The notes under the pieces were generated by a model that was not told the origin of the DNA, ran no database searches, and worked only from the letters and a program-made list of their open reading frames with translations. From Erwinia billingiae Eb661 (lineage in GTDB: Bacteria; Pseudomonadota; Gammaproteobacteria; Enterobacterales; Enterobacteriaceae), in assembly GCF_000196615.1 (NCBI RefSeq), contig NC_014306.1, positions 4,712,001 to 4,776,000 on the forward strand: DNA of 64,000 nucleotides, in the 5' to 3' direction. Every line of letters starts with the position of its first letter. The first letter of the stretch is position 1. Of this stretch, positions 26,619 to 35,826 are shown one piece after another. The position numbers and the translations under genes were made by a program.

Positions 26619-28286
26619 GTGAAACTGCGCCTGATGCCCCTGCTGACCGTGGCTCTTTTGATGGTATTGGTGGCGCTGCCGCTGCTGTTTATTCTGCTGC
26701 AGGCGCTGTTCCCGGCGCTCAGCGAAGGATCGCTGGCCGGGGCGTTTTCGACTATCCCGGCGCTGCTAAGGGATCCAGAACTGCCGACGCTGCTGGTGGG
26801 CACGCTGAAAACCGGCGTTGGCGTGGCGCTGTTCAGCGCGCTGCTGGGGATCCCGTTGGGTACCCTGCGCGGCCTGTTTCATCTGCCGCTGGCCCGCGTT
26901 TGGGATGTGCTGATGCTGATCCCGTTCCTGACCCCGCCCTATATCGCCGCGCTCAGCTGGATGCTGGCGCTGCAGCAAAATGGCTACCTGATGCAGCTGG
27001 GCGGGCCGAACCTCAACACCCTGCTGTTCAGCCAGACCGGCATCATGCTGATCATGACGCTGAACATTTTTCCGGTGGTGTACTTTGCCGTGTCGCGCAG
27101 CATGCTGGCGAGCGGTCAGCGGCTGGCCACGGTGGCCCGGGTGCATGGCGCTTCCGCCTGGCGGGCGTTCTGGCATGTGTCACTGCCGATGGCGCTGCCC
27201 GCGCTGGCGGCGGGAGTGCTGCTGGCCTTCACCCTGGCAATTGAGGAGTTCGGCGTACCGGCGGCACTTGGCCCGCGTGCGGGTGTGGTGATGCTGACCG
27301 TCGGCATTGAACAGCGGCTGGCGGACTGGCCGATCGACCTGCCCGGTGCCTCGTTGCTTTCCGTGATGCTGGTGCTGATTGCCCTTGCGGCCTTTGCGCT
27401 GCAAAAGCAGCTGACCGGCAATAAAGAAGTGACCAGCATTACCGGCAAACCGGCGCAGAGCAGCCCGGTTCTGCTGGGTGTCTGGAAAATCCCGGTGATG
27501 GCGCTGTTTACCCTGGTTTCAGTGGTGGTGGTGGCGATGCCGCTCTGCTCGCTTTACGTCACCGCGCTGATGTCGACGCTGTCCGGCGGGCTGCACCTGG
27601 CTAACCTCACCGATCGCCATTTTGTCGCACTGTTCGCGCAGCAAAGCGAAGCGTTATCGGCCCTTTCCACCAGCGTGGCGCTGGCGCTGGGTGCCGCTGC
27701 CATTACCGGCGTGCTGGGTTTTCTGGCGGCCTGGCTGGTGGTGGAAGGCAAAATGCGGGGCGCGAAAATAATCGATGCCCTGTCGTTGCTGCCTGCGGCG
27801 ATCCCAGGCGTGGTGGTCGGCGTGGGGTTAATCCTGCTGTGGAACCGATCGTTCTGGCCGGTTTCGCCTTACAACAGCTGGGCGATCTTACTGCTGTCGT
27901 ACTGCTGCATTCTGCTGCCGTGGCCGGTGCGCTATGTCGGCAGCGCGCTGAAACAGATTGGCGGCAATCTGGAACCCGCCGCCCGCGTGCACGGGGCCAG
28001 CTCGCTGCAGGCGCTGCGCCATATTATTCTGCCGCTGGTGTTTCCCAGCCTGCTGGCGGCGATGCTGATGGTATTTGCTATCGCCTCCCGCGAGCTGGTG
28101 ACCTCGCTGCTGCTGGCACCCGCCGGTACGCAAACGGTGGCGGTGTTTATCTGGCGGCAGTTTGAACAGGGCTCGGTCGGTCAGGGAATGGCGATGGCCA
28201 GTATTGCAATGACGGTGAGTTTACTGCTGATGCTGGCGGCGCTGGCGCTGCTGCAAAAACAGGGAAAAGCCTCCGATCTTTCCTAA
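26619..28286 (+). CDS. two-domain ABC permease, iron(III) type
   Basis: Membrane subunit with two fused permease units (555 residues, about twelve hydrophobic segments). Each half has an EAA-like loop that contacts the ATPase: ARVHGASAWRAFWHVSLPMALPA and ARVHGASSLQALRHIILPLVFPS (given as two copies of the ARVHGAS pattern). Such duplicated permeases are typical of FbpB/AfuB-type importers. I chose GTG at 26619, 28 bp after the binding-protein stop; ATG six codons downstream is possible, as the ribosome site is weak. Completes a one-operon importer with the two genes before it. Confidence 0.85.
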   Translation: MKLRLMPLLTVALLMVLVALPLLFILLQALFPALSEGSLAGAFSTIPALLRDPELPTLLVGTLKTGVGVALFSALLGIPLGTLRGLFHLPLARVWDVLMLIPFLTPPYIAALSWMLALQQNGYLMQLGGPNLNTLLFSQTGIMLIMTLNIFPVVYFAVSRSMLASGQRLATVARVHGASAWRAFWHVSLPMALPALAAGVLLAFTLAIEEFGVPAALGPRAGVVMLTVGIEQRLADWPIDLPGASLLSVMLVLIALAAFALQKQLTGNKEVTSITGKPAQSSPVLLGVWKIPVMALFTLVSVVVVAMPLCSLYVTALMSTLSGGLHLANLTDRHFVALFAQQSEALSALSTSVALALGAAAITGVLGFLAAWLVVEGKMRGAKIIDALSLLPAAIPGVVVGVGLILLWNRSFWPVSPYNSWAILLLSYCCILLPWPVRYVGSALKQIGGNLEPAARVHGASSLQALRHIILPLVFPSLLAAMLMVFAIASRELVTSLLLAPAGTQTVAVFIWRQFEQGSVGQGMAMASIAMTVSLLLMLAALALLQKQGKASDLS

Positions 28287-28348
28287 AAGCATCCTGGCAC
28301 TGTTCAGAGGCGTTAAACTTACGCATCTGAGGTTGAACTGGAGAGGGA

Positions 28349-29422
28349 ATGAGCGAACTGCAGCAGGAAAAGATCGGGCAGAATATGCTGTTGAAAATGG
28401 CCACGCTGATTGTGATTTTGGCGGGTATCAAAGCGGCATCAGAGATTCTGGTGCCGTTTTTAATGGCGCTGTTTCTGGCCATTGTGTTGAACCCGCTGGT
28501 CACCTATTTGATGCGCAAAGGCGTCAGGCGGGGCCTGGCCATCAGCCTGGTGATGCTGGGCGTGCTGATTGTTATTGGCCTGCTGGTGGCGATGGTGGCC
28601 GGATCGGTCAATGAATTCAGCGACATCTACCCGCAAATCCGCGCGCAGATGGAGCATAAGCTGGGGATCGTGCAGCACTTTGCCGCCACCTTCCATATCA
28701 ACCTCTCCACCGAACGTATGGCCGAGCGGCTGGATCCGAATTCGTTGATGAACGTCGCCACCACGGTACTGAGCCAGTTCTCTGGGGCGATGACCAATGT
28801 GGTGCTGCTGCTGATGACCGTGGTGTTTATGCTGTTTGAGGTGCATCACCTGCCCTACAAGCTGCGTTTCGCGCTGGTGAACCCGAAAATCCGCATTGCC
28901 GGTTTGCATAAGGCGCTGAAAGGCGTCACCCATTATCTGGCGCTGAAAACGCTGATCAGTCTGATTACCGGGGCCGCCGTCTGGCTGTCGCTGTTTCTGC
29001 TGGGGGTGAAGTTTTCACTGCTGTGGGGCGTCGTCGCCTTTGTGCTGAACTTTATTCCCAATATCGGCCCAATCATTGCCGGCATTCCGCCGCTGATCCA
29101 GGCACTGCTGCTGAATACGGTGTTTGATGCCGCGATGGTCGCGGTGCTGTTCACCGTGATTCATATGGTATTTGGCAATATGCTGGAGCCGCGCGTGATG
29201 GGCAAAGGGCTGGGACTCTCCAGCCTGGTGGTGTTTCTGTCGTTGATTTTCTGGGGCTGGCTGCTGGGGCCGGTGGGTATGCTGCTTTCCGTGCCGCTGA
29301 CCAGCGTGTGTAAAATCCTGATGGAAACCACGCCGGGCGGCAACAAGCTGGCGATCCTGCTGGGGAATGGCAGACCGAAAGAGAAAAAGGCGCTGACCCG
29401 AAGAAAGTCGGCGAGCGAATAA
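28349..29422 (+). CDS. yhhT: AI-2E/PerM-family permease YhhT
   Basis: Inner-membrane protein of the AI-2 exporter-like (UPF0118/PerM) family, 357 residues with about seven or eight membrane segments. Conserved blocks with E. coli YhhT: LFEVRHVPYK-like LFEVHHLPYKLRFAL, KTLISL, NFIPNIGPIIA, WGWLLGPVGMLLSVPLTSVCKI and the C-terminal GGNKLAILLGNGRPK. Function in E. coli is undefined. In E. coli it is next to and divergent from yhhS; here an ABC operon lies between and may read into it. Confidence 0.92.
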   Translation: MSELQQEKIGQNMLLKMATLIVILAGIKAASEILVPFLMALFLAIVLNPLVTYLMRKGVRRGLAISLVMLGVLIVIGLLVAMVAGSVNEFSDIYPQIRAQMEHKLGIVQHFAATFHINLSTERMAERLDPNSLMNVATTVLSQFSGAMTNVVLLLMTVVFMLFEVHHLPYKLRFALVNPKIRIAGLHKALKGVTHYLALKTLISLITGAAVWLSLFLLGVKFSLLWGVVAFVLNFIPNIGPIIAGIPPLIQALLLNTVFDAAMVAVLFTVIHMVFGNMLEPRVMGKGLGLSSLVVFLSLIFWGWLLGPVGMLLSVPLTSVCKILMETTPGGNKLAILLGNGRPKEKKALTRRKSASE

Positions 29423-29441
29423 GCGGCGTTCCGGCCTCAAC

Positions 29442-29463
29442 GGTGGCGGCTGAACCCGCCACC
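29442..29463. terminator. hairpin between yhhT and GntR gene
   Basis: GGTGGCGG-ctgaac-CCGCCACC stem between convergent genes, without a clear T-run on either side. Possibly a weak terminator. Confidence 0.4.
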
Positions 29464-29470
29464 CACCTGA

Positions 29471-30160
29471 TTACTGTCCGCTAAAAAGCCGATCGTAGAC
29501 GTGCTGGATATGCCGCTCCATGCACGCTCTGGCTCGCTCAGGATCGCGTTCAATAATCGCCTGGCTGATATTGGCGTGATCCTGATTCATCTCGCGCGGG
29601 AAGTCGCTTTCAGCGTAGTGACTCTCCAGCCGCAGAAAACGGCTGCTTTTGCGCTTGTTCCACAAGTATTCCATCATCTCGGCCAGCACTTCGTTGCCGG
29701 TCATCGCGGCGATCAGCAGATGAAAGCGCTTGTCTTCATGCAGGAACTTCTCATCATTGACGTGCAGCTGGATCAGGTCCTGAGTGACTTCCTTCAGCTC
29801 GGCGCGCTGGTCATCCGTGCCATTGCGCGCCGCCAGCTCGGCGGTCATGCCCTCGTACAGCAACCGGGCGTTAATCAGCGCTTTCAGGCTGAATTCATCC
29901 TCCACCAGCGGCGCATCGGTTTTTGGCAGCAGGCTGCTGACAAACACGCCGTTGCCGGTGCGGATCTCCACCCAGCCGGTAATTTCCAGCGCAATTAACG
30001 CTTCGCGGATCGATGAGCGGCTGACGCCCAGCTGCTTTGCCAGCTCCCGCTCTGGCGGCAGCATTGCACCCGGCGCAAATTGCCCTTTGCGGATGCAGCC
30101 AATCAGCAGCGAGGAAATCTGCCGGTAAAGTCGTTCAGGTTTTAAGGTAGGTAATTCCAT
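29471..30160 (-). CDS. FadR/UxuR-type GntR regulator, likely of uxuA
   Basis: 229-residue GntR-family regulator of the FadR subfamily: N-terminal winged helix (YRQISSLLIGCIRKGQF, LPPERELAKQLGVSRSSIREALIALE at about 45-70) and a C-terminal all-helical FCD domain with the His/Asp metal residues (DKRFHLLIAA, HANISQAI, CMERHIQHVYDRL). Related to UxuR/ExuR/LgoR but not clearly orthologous to any. Divergent from uxuA, so it probably controls it in response to a hexuronate-derived ligand. The internal ATG (MELPTLKPERLY) fits the family start better than upstream codons. Confidence 0.82.
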   Translation of the reverse strand: MELPTLKPERLYRQISSLLIGCIRKGQFAPGAMLPPERELAKQLGVSRSSIREALIALEITGWVEIRTGNGVFVSSLLPKTDAPLVEDEFSLKALINARLLYEGMTAELAARNGTDDQRAELKEVTQDLIQLHVNDEKFLHEDKRFHLLIAAMTGNEVLAEMMEYLWNKRKSSRFLRLESHYAESDFPREMNQDHANISQAIIERDPERARACMERHIQHVYDRLFSGQ

Positions 30161-30285
30161 TATCCGCGCTCCTGCCGGGCCATCTGGCAGGCAGCTTAGC
30201 ATAAGCCATCGGGCTTTTTGACCGTGGCCGACGGCCAAACCTGCGATCCGGATCACGGCACTCCACCGCCGTTGCGTTTTATCCT

Positions 30286-30304
30286 TGGTCCAGCGGCCTG
30301 ACCA
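30286..30304. promoter_or_regulatory. possible GntR operator before uxuA
   Basis: TGGTC / GACCA inverted repeat with a 9-bp centre between the divergent GntR gene and uxuA. The arms resemble FadR-subfamily half-sites, but the spacing is longer than usual, so this is weak. Confidence 0.25.
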
Positions 30305-30348
30305 CTGGGCCGGAACCGGTCTTTTCCTGCGTATTTAAGGAGCTCTGC

Positions 30349-31533
30349 ATGGAACACACATGGCGCTGGTATGGCCCAAACGATCCCGTTTCGCTGGACG
30401 ATGCCCGCCAGGCGGGAGCAACCGGCATCGTCACCGCCCTGCATCACATTCCGAATGGCGAGGTCTGGCCGGTAGAAGAGATTCAGGCTCGCCAGGCACT
30501 GCTGGCTGAAAAAGGGCTGGTGTGGTCGGTGGTGGAAAGCATACCCATCCATGAGTCGATCAAAACCCAGCGTGGTGATTATCAGCATTACATCGCCAAC
30601 TATCAGCAGTCGATCCGCAATCTTGGTCGCTGCGGCATTGATACCGTCTGCTACAACTTTATGCCGGTCCTCGACTGGACGCGTACCGATCTGGCCTGGA
30701 CCCTGCCGGATGGTGCCAAAGCGCTGCGCTTCGACCATATCGCCTTTGCCGCCTTCGAACTGCATATTTTACAGCGGCCGAACGCCAGCCAGGATTACGA
30801 CGCGCAGGAGCAGAAAGCCGCCGCTGACTACTTCAATGCCATGACGCCGGACGCCATCGAGACCCTGACCCGCAACATTATTGCCGGGCTGCCCGGCGCG
30901 GAAGAAGGCTACACGCTGGAGCAGTTCCAGGCGCAGCTTTCGCAGTACGACGGCATCGATAAAGCCGGTCTGCGTAGACATATGGCGGCGTTTCTGCAGG
31001 CCATCGTGCCGGTGGCGGAAGCGTCCGGCATCGTGCTGGCGGTGCATCCGGACGATCCTCCGCGCCCAATCCTCGGCCTGCCGCGCATTGTCTCCACGCT
31101 GGAAGATATGCAGTGGCTGAAAGAGACCGTGGACAGCGTGCATAATGGTTTCACCTTCTGCACCGGCTCCTACGGCGTGCGGGAAGATAACGATTTAGTG
31201 AAGATGGCGGAAACCTTCTCCGACCGCATTCACTTCGCCCATTTACGTTCGACGTTGCGCGAAGAGAACCCGAAAAGCTTCCACGAGGCGGCTCATCTTG
31301 GCGGCGATGTGGATATGGTTGGCGTGGTGAAGGTGATTCTGGCGGAAGAGCAGCGTCGCCGTCAGCAGGGCAACACGCGCGGGATCCCGATGCGTCCCGA
31401 TCACGGTCACCAGATGCTGGATGACCTGCACAAGAAGACCAATCCGGGCTATTCAGCCATCGGCCGTCTGAAGGGGTTAGCGGAAGTGCGCGGTGTGGAA
31501 GTGGCGCTGAAGCAGATCTATTTTAACGACTGA
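30349..31533 (+). CDS. uxuA: mannonate dehydratase UxuA
   Basis: Dehydrates D-mannonate to 2-keto-3-deoxygluconate in hexuronate (glucuronate) breakdown. 394 residues, the same as E. coli UxuA, starting [16 protein letters not shown]. Conserved metal-site regions: [59 protein letters not shown] and [17 protein letters not shown] lies just before the ATG. It stands without uxuB (fructuronate reductase), which is normally next to it. Confidence 0.96.
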   Translation: MEHTWRWYGPNDPVSLDDARQAGATGIVTALHHIPNGEVWPVEEIQARQALLAEKGLVWSVVESIPIHESIKTQRGDYQHYIANYQQSIRNLGRCGIDTVCYNFMPVLDWTRTDLAWTLPDGAKALRFDHIAFAAFELHILQRPNASQDYDAQEQKAAADYFNAMTPDAIETLTRNIIAGLPGAEEGYTLEQFQAQLSQYDGIDKAGLRRHMAAFLQAIVPVAEASGIVLAVHPDDPPRPILGLPRIVSTLEDMQWLKETVDSVHNGFTFCTGSYGVREDNDLVKMAETFSDRIHFAHLRSTLREENPKSFHEAAHLGGDVDMVGVVKVILAEEQRRRQQGNTRGIPMRPDHGHQMLDDLHKKTNPGYSAIGRLKGLAEVRGVEVALKQIYFND

Positions 31534-31540
31534 GGTTGCG

Positions 31541-31562
31541 GGGCCAGACGCGGGTCTGGCCC
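31541..31562 (+). terminator. terminator-like hairpin after uxuA
   Basis: GGGCCAGAC-gcgg-GTCTGGCCC, nine perfect pairs with a 4-base loop, 8 bases after the uxuA stop and before the convergent cupin gene. No T-run. Confidence 0.55.
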
Positions 31563-31574
31563 GTCATATATCGC

Positions 31575-31904
31575 CTAATCGACGATAAACAGCTGTGCGC
31601 CGGTGTGGGTCCAGGAGCGATGCGCTTCGGCATCATCGGCGACCTGATAACTCATCCCCGCCGTCAGGGTGAAGACCCGACCATCGTCGAGTTCGGTATG
31701 CAGCTCGCCGGAAAGACACAGCAGAATATGCCCTTTGGAACACCAGTGATCCGCCAGGTATCCGGCGGTATATTCGACCATTCTGACGCGAACCTCGCCG
31801 AAATGCTGAGTGCGCCACAGCGCTTTGCCGGTTTCGCCAGGGTGTTCAGTGGTGGCCAGTGCAGACCAGGCCGTGGTGCCAAACGGAATATCACTCATCT
31901 TCAT
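31575..31904 (-). CDS. small DHWC-motif cupin protein
   Basis: Single-domain cupin of 109 residues. The barrel is visible as RMVEYTAGYLADHWCSKGH, CLSGELHTELDDG and FTLTAGMSYQVADDAEAHRS, with His in DHWC and GH as probable metal ligands. Proteins of this sort are annotated as DHCW-motif cupins and have no known substrate. The first ATG is preferred (AGGAC 8 bases upstream); one two codons later is possible. It lies between uxuA and a LacI-type regulator; any role in sugar-acid metabolism is only suggested by context. Confidence 0.72.
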   Translation of the reverse strand: MKMSDIPFGTTAWSALATTEHPGETGKALWRTQHFGEVRVRMVEYTAGYLADHWCSKGHILLCLSGELHTELDDGRVFTLTAGMSYQVADDAEAHRSWTHTGAQLFIVD

Positions 31905-31991
31905 GGTGCGGATGTCCTGGATTTAGGAGGCTGGTCGCAGCATAGCAACGGCGCAACGCGTATGTCCTGCTGTATTTAACGCCGCAACGGC

Positions 31992-33014
31992 TTAAAAATG
32001 CGCGTACTTGGTATAAATCAGCAAAGGGGTGTTTATGCTGTGAATACTCTCCCCGGTGCGCAAACGGTCGATAACCTCGATACCCAGCTCGATTTCCCGT
32101 TGAATATCATGGCCCAGCACGATGTCCATTTCCCCGGTTTCCAGCAGGCTGCGGGTATAGTCACTCAGCTCATGGCCGATAAACACCACCTCATTAGCCA
32201 GCCCCTTTTCCGTAAGGGCAAGAGCGACGCCGCGATTACCGCCGGCCATATTATAAATGCCGGCCATCGGCGGATTGTCTGCGAGAAACTTTTTCACGCT
32301 TTGATACGAGCTTTCCGATTCATCGTTGGTATTCACCCTTTCCACGACCGTCAGATGCGGAAACTCGACCCGTAACGCCCGGCGAAACCCCACTTCCCGC
32401 TCTTCCTGGGTGCGGTAGGTCGAGCTGAAAATCAGCAAAATATTGCCGGGCTTTTTCGGCAGCATCCGGCCCATCAGCCAGCCGGCGGTGGAGCCAGTGC
32501 TGATCTGATCCAGGCCGACATAGGCGGTGCGCCGCGAATTGGGCAGATCGCTGGTCAGGCAGATCACATGCACGCCGTTATCAATCGCCTCGCGCACCGC
32601 GCGGTTGATTTTAACGTCGTCGCGGCAGACCAGTAACACCGCTTCCGATTCTGCGGCACGGCGGGCGATCAGCTGGCTGAAGCGCTCGGTGTTCACCTGC
32701 ACATTCGCCACGCTGTCAAAACTGAAGGCGATTTCCGGATGAGCTGCGATATAGCGCCGGGCTTCCTGCTCCACCAGGCTGATAAAACTGGTGCCGGACT
32801 CGCAGATAAAGGCGATGCGCCGCTGCTGCCCGGCAACGCCGCTCTCATCCCAGTTGCCGCCCAGTCGCTGTATCGCCAGTTTGACCTTTTTTCGCGTGAC
32901 GTCACGCACGCCCGCGCGCCCGTTCAGCACCCGATCGACGGTGGCCATACTGATCCCGGCCTCTTTGGCGATTTCGGCGATGGTTGGTCCTTTCCAGCTG
33001 TTTTTGTCAGGCAT
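31992..33014 (-). CDS. LacI-family transcriptional regulator
   Basis: 340-residue LacI/GalR regulator: N-terminal helix-turn-helix and hinge (PTIAEIAKEAGISMATVDRVLNGRAGV, hinge VTRKKVKLAIQRLG at about 10-50) and a periplasmic-binding-protein-like effector domain of the type-2 ribose/inositol-binding group. Divergent from a Gfo/Idh/MocA dehydrogenase gene, which it probably controls. The chosen ATG (MPDKNSWKGP) keeps a normal LacI N-terminus. The ligand is unknown; an inositol or related polyol is a reasonable guess. Confidence 0.85.
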   Translation of the reverse strand: MPDKNSWKGPTIAEIAKEAGISMATVDRVLNGRAGVRDVTRKKVKLAIQRLGGNWDESGVAGQQRRIAFICESGTSFISLVEQEARRYIAAHPEIAFSFDSVANVQVNTERFSQLIARRAAESEAVLLVCRDDVKINRAVREAIDNGVHVICLTSDLPNSRRTAYVGLDQISTGSTAGWLMGRMLPKKPGNILLIFSSTYRTQEEREVGFRRALRVEFPHLTVVERVNTNDESESSYQSVKKFLADNPPMAGIYNMAGGNRGVALALTEKGLANEVVFIGHELSDYTRSLLETGEMDIVLGHDIQREIELGIEVIDRLRTGESIHSINTPLLIYTKYAHF

Positions 33015-33173
33015 GCCTGCATCCCTTTCCTTGCGCGTGAGGTGTTTTTCATCATAGTGCAAAGCCCGCATTCAGCCAGTGAGGCTAAGCCAATGATTCC
33101 AGTCTGTTTGCTGAAAAATGATGGACTTCACCTCATTTAAATATGTGATTTAACGCATTTTTTGATGATGCCG

Positions 33174-33206
33174 TTTGGCCTTTGCGTTGACTTTATTTCG
33201 GCCAAA
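33174..33206. promoter_or_regulatory. inverted repeat in LacI/dehydrogenase intergenic region
   Basis: TTTGGCC / GGCCAAA arms separated by 19 bp, enclosing a TTGACT that could be a -35 element for the rightward dehydrogenase gene. Candidate operator of the divergent LacI-type regulator. Confidence 0.35.
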
Positions 33207-33258
33207 AACGATCACTCATGCACCAACCCTTTCTCTCCCTCAGTTAAGGAATCACTGT

Positions 33259-34245
33259 ATGTATAACGTTGCCCTGTTCGGTGCCGGTCGTATCGGTCAA
33301 ATCCACGCGGCCAATATCGCGGCTCACCCAGATTGTCGCTTACAGTATGTGATCGACGTGTATCCTCCTGCCGCACAGGCACTGGCAGAAAAATACGGGG
33401 CGACGGTGGTGAGCGCCGAACAGGCGCTGGATGACAGCAGCATCAACCTGGTCGCCATCTGCAGTGCCACTATTACCCATGCCGACCTGATTGAAGCCTC
33501 GGCCAAAGCGGGCAAAGCCATCTTCTGTGAAAAGCCGGTGGATCTGAGTTTAGAGCGCGTCGAGCGCTGCCTGGCCACGGTCAAAGAATGTGGCGTGACC
33601 CTGATGGTCGGCTTTAACCGCCGCTTCGACCCGAGCATGGCGCAGCTTCAGCAAAGCCTGGCCGCAGGCGAGATTGGCAATACCGAAATCGTCACCATTA
33701 TCTCGCGCGACCCCGGTGCGCCACCGGCGGAATACCTGAAAACCTCTGGCGGCCTGTTCCGCGACATGACCATCCACGATTTTGATATGGCGCGCTGGCT
33801 GCTGCAGGAAGAGCCGGTGAGCGTCTATGCCAGCGCCTGTTCGCTGGTCGATCCCGCCATTAAGGCGCTGGGCGATATTGATACCGCCGTCGTCACGCTG
33901 ACCTGTGCCAGCGGCAAAATGGCGGTGATCACCAACAGCCGCCGCGCCACCTACGGTTACGATCAGCGCATTGAAGTGCACGGCAGCGAGGGAATGCTGG
34001 CGGTGAATAACCTGCCGGAAAGCAGCCTGGTAAAATCCGACATTGGCGGCGTGGTGGCGCAGAAACCGATGTATTTCTTCCTGCAACGCTATGCCGATGC
34101 CTATCGTCTGGAGTTCGCCAGCCTGATTGAGCACCTGAAGAGTGGCAAAGCCATCTCCCCTGGCGGCGAAGACGGTTTGCAGGCGCTGCGGCTGGCGGAC
34201 GCCGCGCTGGCGTCGATGAACAGTGGGCAGGTGGTGCGGCTGTAA
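33259..34245 (+). CDS. inositol 2-dehydrogenase-like oxidoreductase (second copy)
   Basis: Gfo/Idh/MocA family dehydrogenase, 328 residues. Rossmann motif FGAGRIGQIHAAN (near 6-18), EKP in FCEKPVDLS, and GGLFRDMTIHDFDMARW carrying the catalytic Asp/His pair. Most like IdhA/IolG-type inositol 2-dehydrogenases of rhizobia and relatives, but clearly different from the iolG of the main cluster. TAAGGA precedes the ATG. Divergent from a LacI-type regulator; the substrate could be scyllo- or chiro-inositol or another polyol. Confidence 0.82.
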   Translation: MYNVALFGAGRIGQIHAANIAAHPDCRLQYVIDVYPPAAQALAEKYGATVVSAEQALDDSSINLVAICSATITHADLIEASAKAGKAIFCEKPVDLSLERVERCLATVKECGVTLMVGFNRRFDPSMAQLQQSLAAGEIGNTEIVTIISRDPGAPPAEYLKTSGGLFRDMTIHDFDMARWLLQEEPVSVYASACSLVDPAIKALGDIDTAVVTLTCASGKMAVITNSRRATYGYDQRIEVHGSEGMLAVNNLPESSLVKSDIGGVVAQKPMYFFLQRYADAYRLEFASLIEHLKSGKAISPGGEDGLQALRLADAALASMNSGQVVRL

Positions 34246-34251
34246 CCCGGC

Positions 34252-35826
34252 CTAATGCGCCTCTGCGGTTACCGGCGGCGCGCTCGCGGCGGGTTTACGC
34301 ATCAGCAGCACCATCAGCGTGGTGATGATGAATCCGACCATAATCAGCACAAACGCATCGGCAAAAGCCTGAGTTTGCGCTTCACGGAAGGTGATTGCAG
34401 CCAGCTGCTTCAACGCGGCGGTATGGGCGGTCGCGACGTCCATACCGCTCTGCTGCCAGATCTGCGTCAGCGTATCCAGCTGGCTGTCCATCGCCTGATT
34501 GGTCATATTCAGATGGTCACCCAGCCGGCTGAAATGCAGGTTCGTCCGGTCATTCAATACCGTCCCACACATCGCAATCCCGATGGCGCCGCCCAGGTTG
34601 CGCATCAGATTAAACAGTCCCGACGCCAGCTTCAGCCGCTCAGGCGGCAGCCCGCCCAGCGTCAGGGTTACCGCCGGGGCGACGGCGAACTGTTGCGCCG
34701 CGCCGCGAAAAGCCTGCGGAAGCAGCAGCTGTTCCGCTCCCCAGTCATGGGTAATCGGGGTGAAAAAGAACATCGACAGGGCAAACGCCGCGAGACCGAT
34801 CATCATCAGCCAGCGCAGATCCACCCGGTTAGCAAACCACGAGTAGATCGGGATCGACAGGATCTGGAAGATCCCGGTGGAGAAGATCGCCAGGCCAATA
34901 TCCAGCGCGCTAAAGCCGCGTAAATTGCCCAGAAAAAGCGGCGTAAGGTAGATGGTCGAAAAGATACCGACGCCGGCCATAAACGAGAAAAAACAGCCCA
35001 ACGCAAAATTACGATCCTTCAGGGCCAGCAAATCGACCACCGGACGCGGATGCCGCAAGGTGCGCCAGATAAACCCTAGGCCCGCCAGGCCAGAAATCCA
35101 CGCGGTGATAAGGATAGTGCTGTCATCCATCCAGCCCCAGCGCGGCCCTTCTTCCAGCGTGTATTCCAGACAGCCCAGCGACAACGCCATCATCAGCATG
35201 CCGGGATAATCCGCGCCTTTCAGCAATGACCAGTCCGGCTCATCGACGTTGACTAATATGGGCACCGCAATGGTGATAAACATCCCCGGCACCAGGTTAA
35301 TAAAGAACAGCCAGTGCCACGAGTAATTGTCGGTGATCCAGCCACCGACGGTCGGGCCAAGCGTCGGTGCCAGCGAAGCCAGCCCGCCCACGGTCGCGGC
35401 GGCAATCACCCGCTGCGGCCCACTGAAGAAGGCAAAAGCGGTGGTGAACACCATGGGGATCATCGAGCCGCCCAGGAAGCCCTGCAATGCCCGGAAGGCG
35501 ATCATACTTTGAATGTTCCACGCCCAGCCGCACAGCAGGCTCATCACCGTAAATCCGGCGGCGGAAGCGGCAAACAGCCAGCGGGTAGACATCACGCGGG
35601 CCAGCCAGCCGGAAAGCGGGATAACAATGATTTCGGCAATCAGATAACTGGTCTGCACCCACACCGTTTCATCGGTGCCTGCGGACAGCCCGCCGCCGAT
35701 ATCCCGCAAAGAGGCCGAAACAATCTGGATATCCAGCAGCGCGATAAACATCCCCACGCACATGGTGGCAAAGGCAAAAACCTTGCTTGCCATGCTCATG
35801 CCCGCAATACCCGCCTGGCCGTTCAT
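34252..35826 (-). CDS. DHA2-family MFS efflux pump, EmrB type
   Basis: Inner-membrane drug/proton antiporter of the EmrB/QacA (DHA2) family, 524 residues with about 14 membrane segments. Typical features: LDIQIVSASLRDIGGGL near the N-terminus, TDETVWVQTSYLIAEIIVIPLSGWLA, ALQGFLGGSMIPM (motif C-like) and GPTVGGWITDNYSWHWLFFINLVPG. Last gene of a leftward operon; its start overlaps the emrA-like stop by one base (TAATG). It likely works with the adaptor and an outer-membrane TolC protein. Substrate unknown. Confidence 0.88.
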   Translation of the reverse strand: MNGQAGIAGMSMASKVFAFATMCVGMFIALLDIQIVSASLRDIGGGLSAGTDETVWVQTSYLIAEIIVIPLSGWLARVMSTRWLFAASAAGFTVMSLLCGWAWNIQSMIAFRALQGFLGGSMIPMVFTTAFAFFSGPQRVIAAATVGGLASLAPTLGPTVGGWITDNYSWHWLFFINLVPGMFITIAVPILVNVDEPDWSLLKGADYPGMLMMALSLGCLEYTLEEGPRWGWMDDSTILITAWISGLAGLGFIWRTLRHPRPVVDLLALKDRNFALGCFFSFMAGVGIFSTIYLTPLFLGNLRGFSALDIGLAIFSTGIFQILSIPIYSWFANRVDLRWLMMIGLAAFALSMFFFTPITHDWGAEQLLLPQAFRGAAQQFAVAPAVTLTLGGLPPERLKLASGLFNLMRNLGGAIGIAMCGTVLNDRTNLHFSRLGDHLNMTNQAMDSQLDTLTQIWQQSGMDVATAHTAALKQLAAITFREAQTQAFADAFVLIMVGFIITTLMVLLMRKPAASAPPVTAEAH

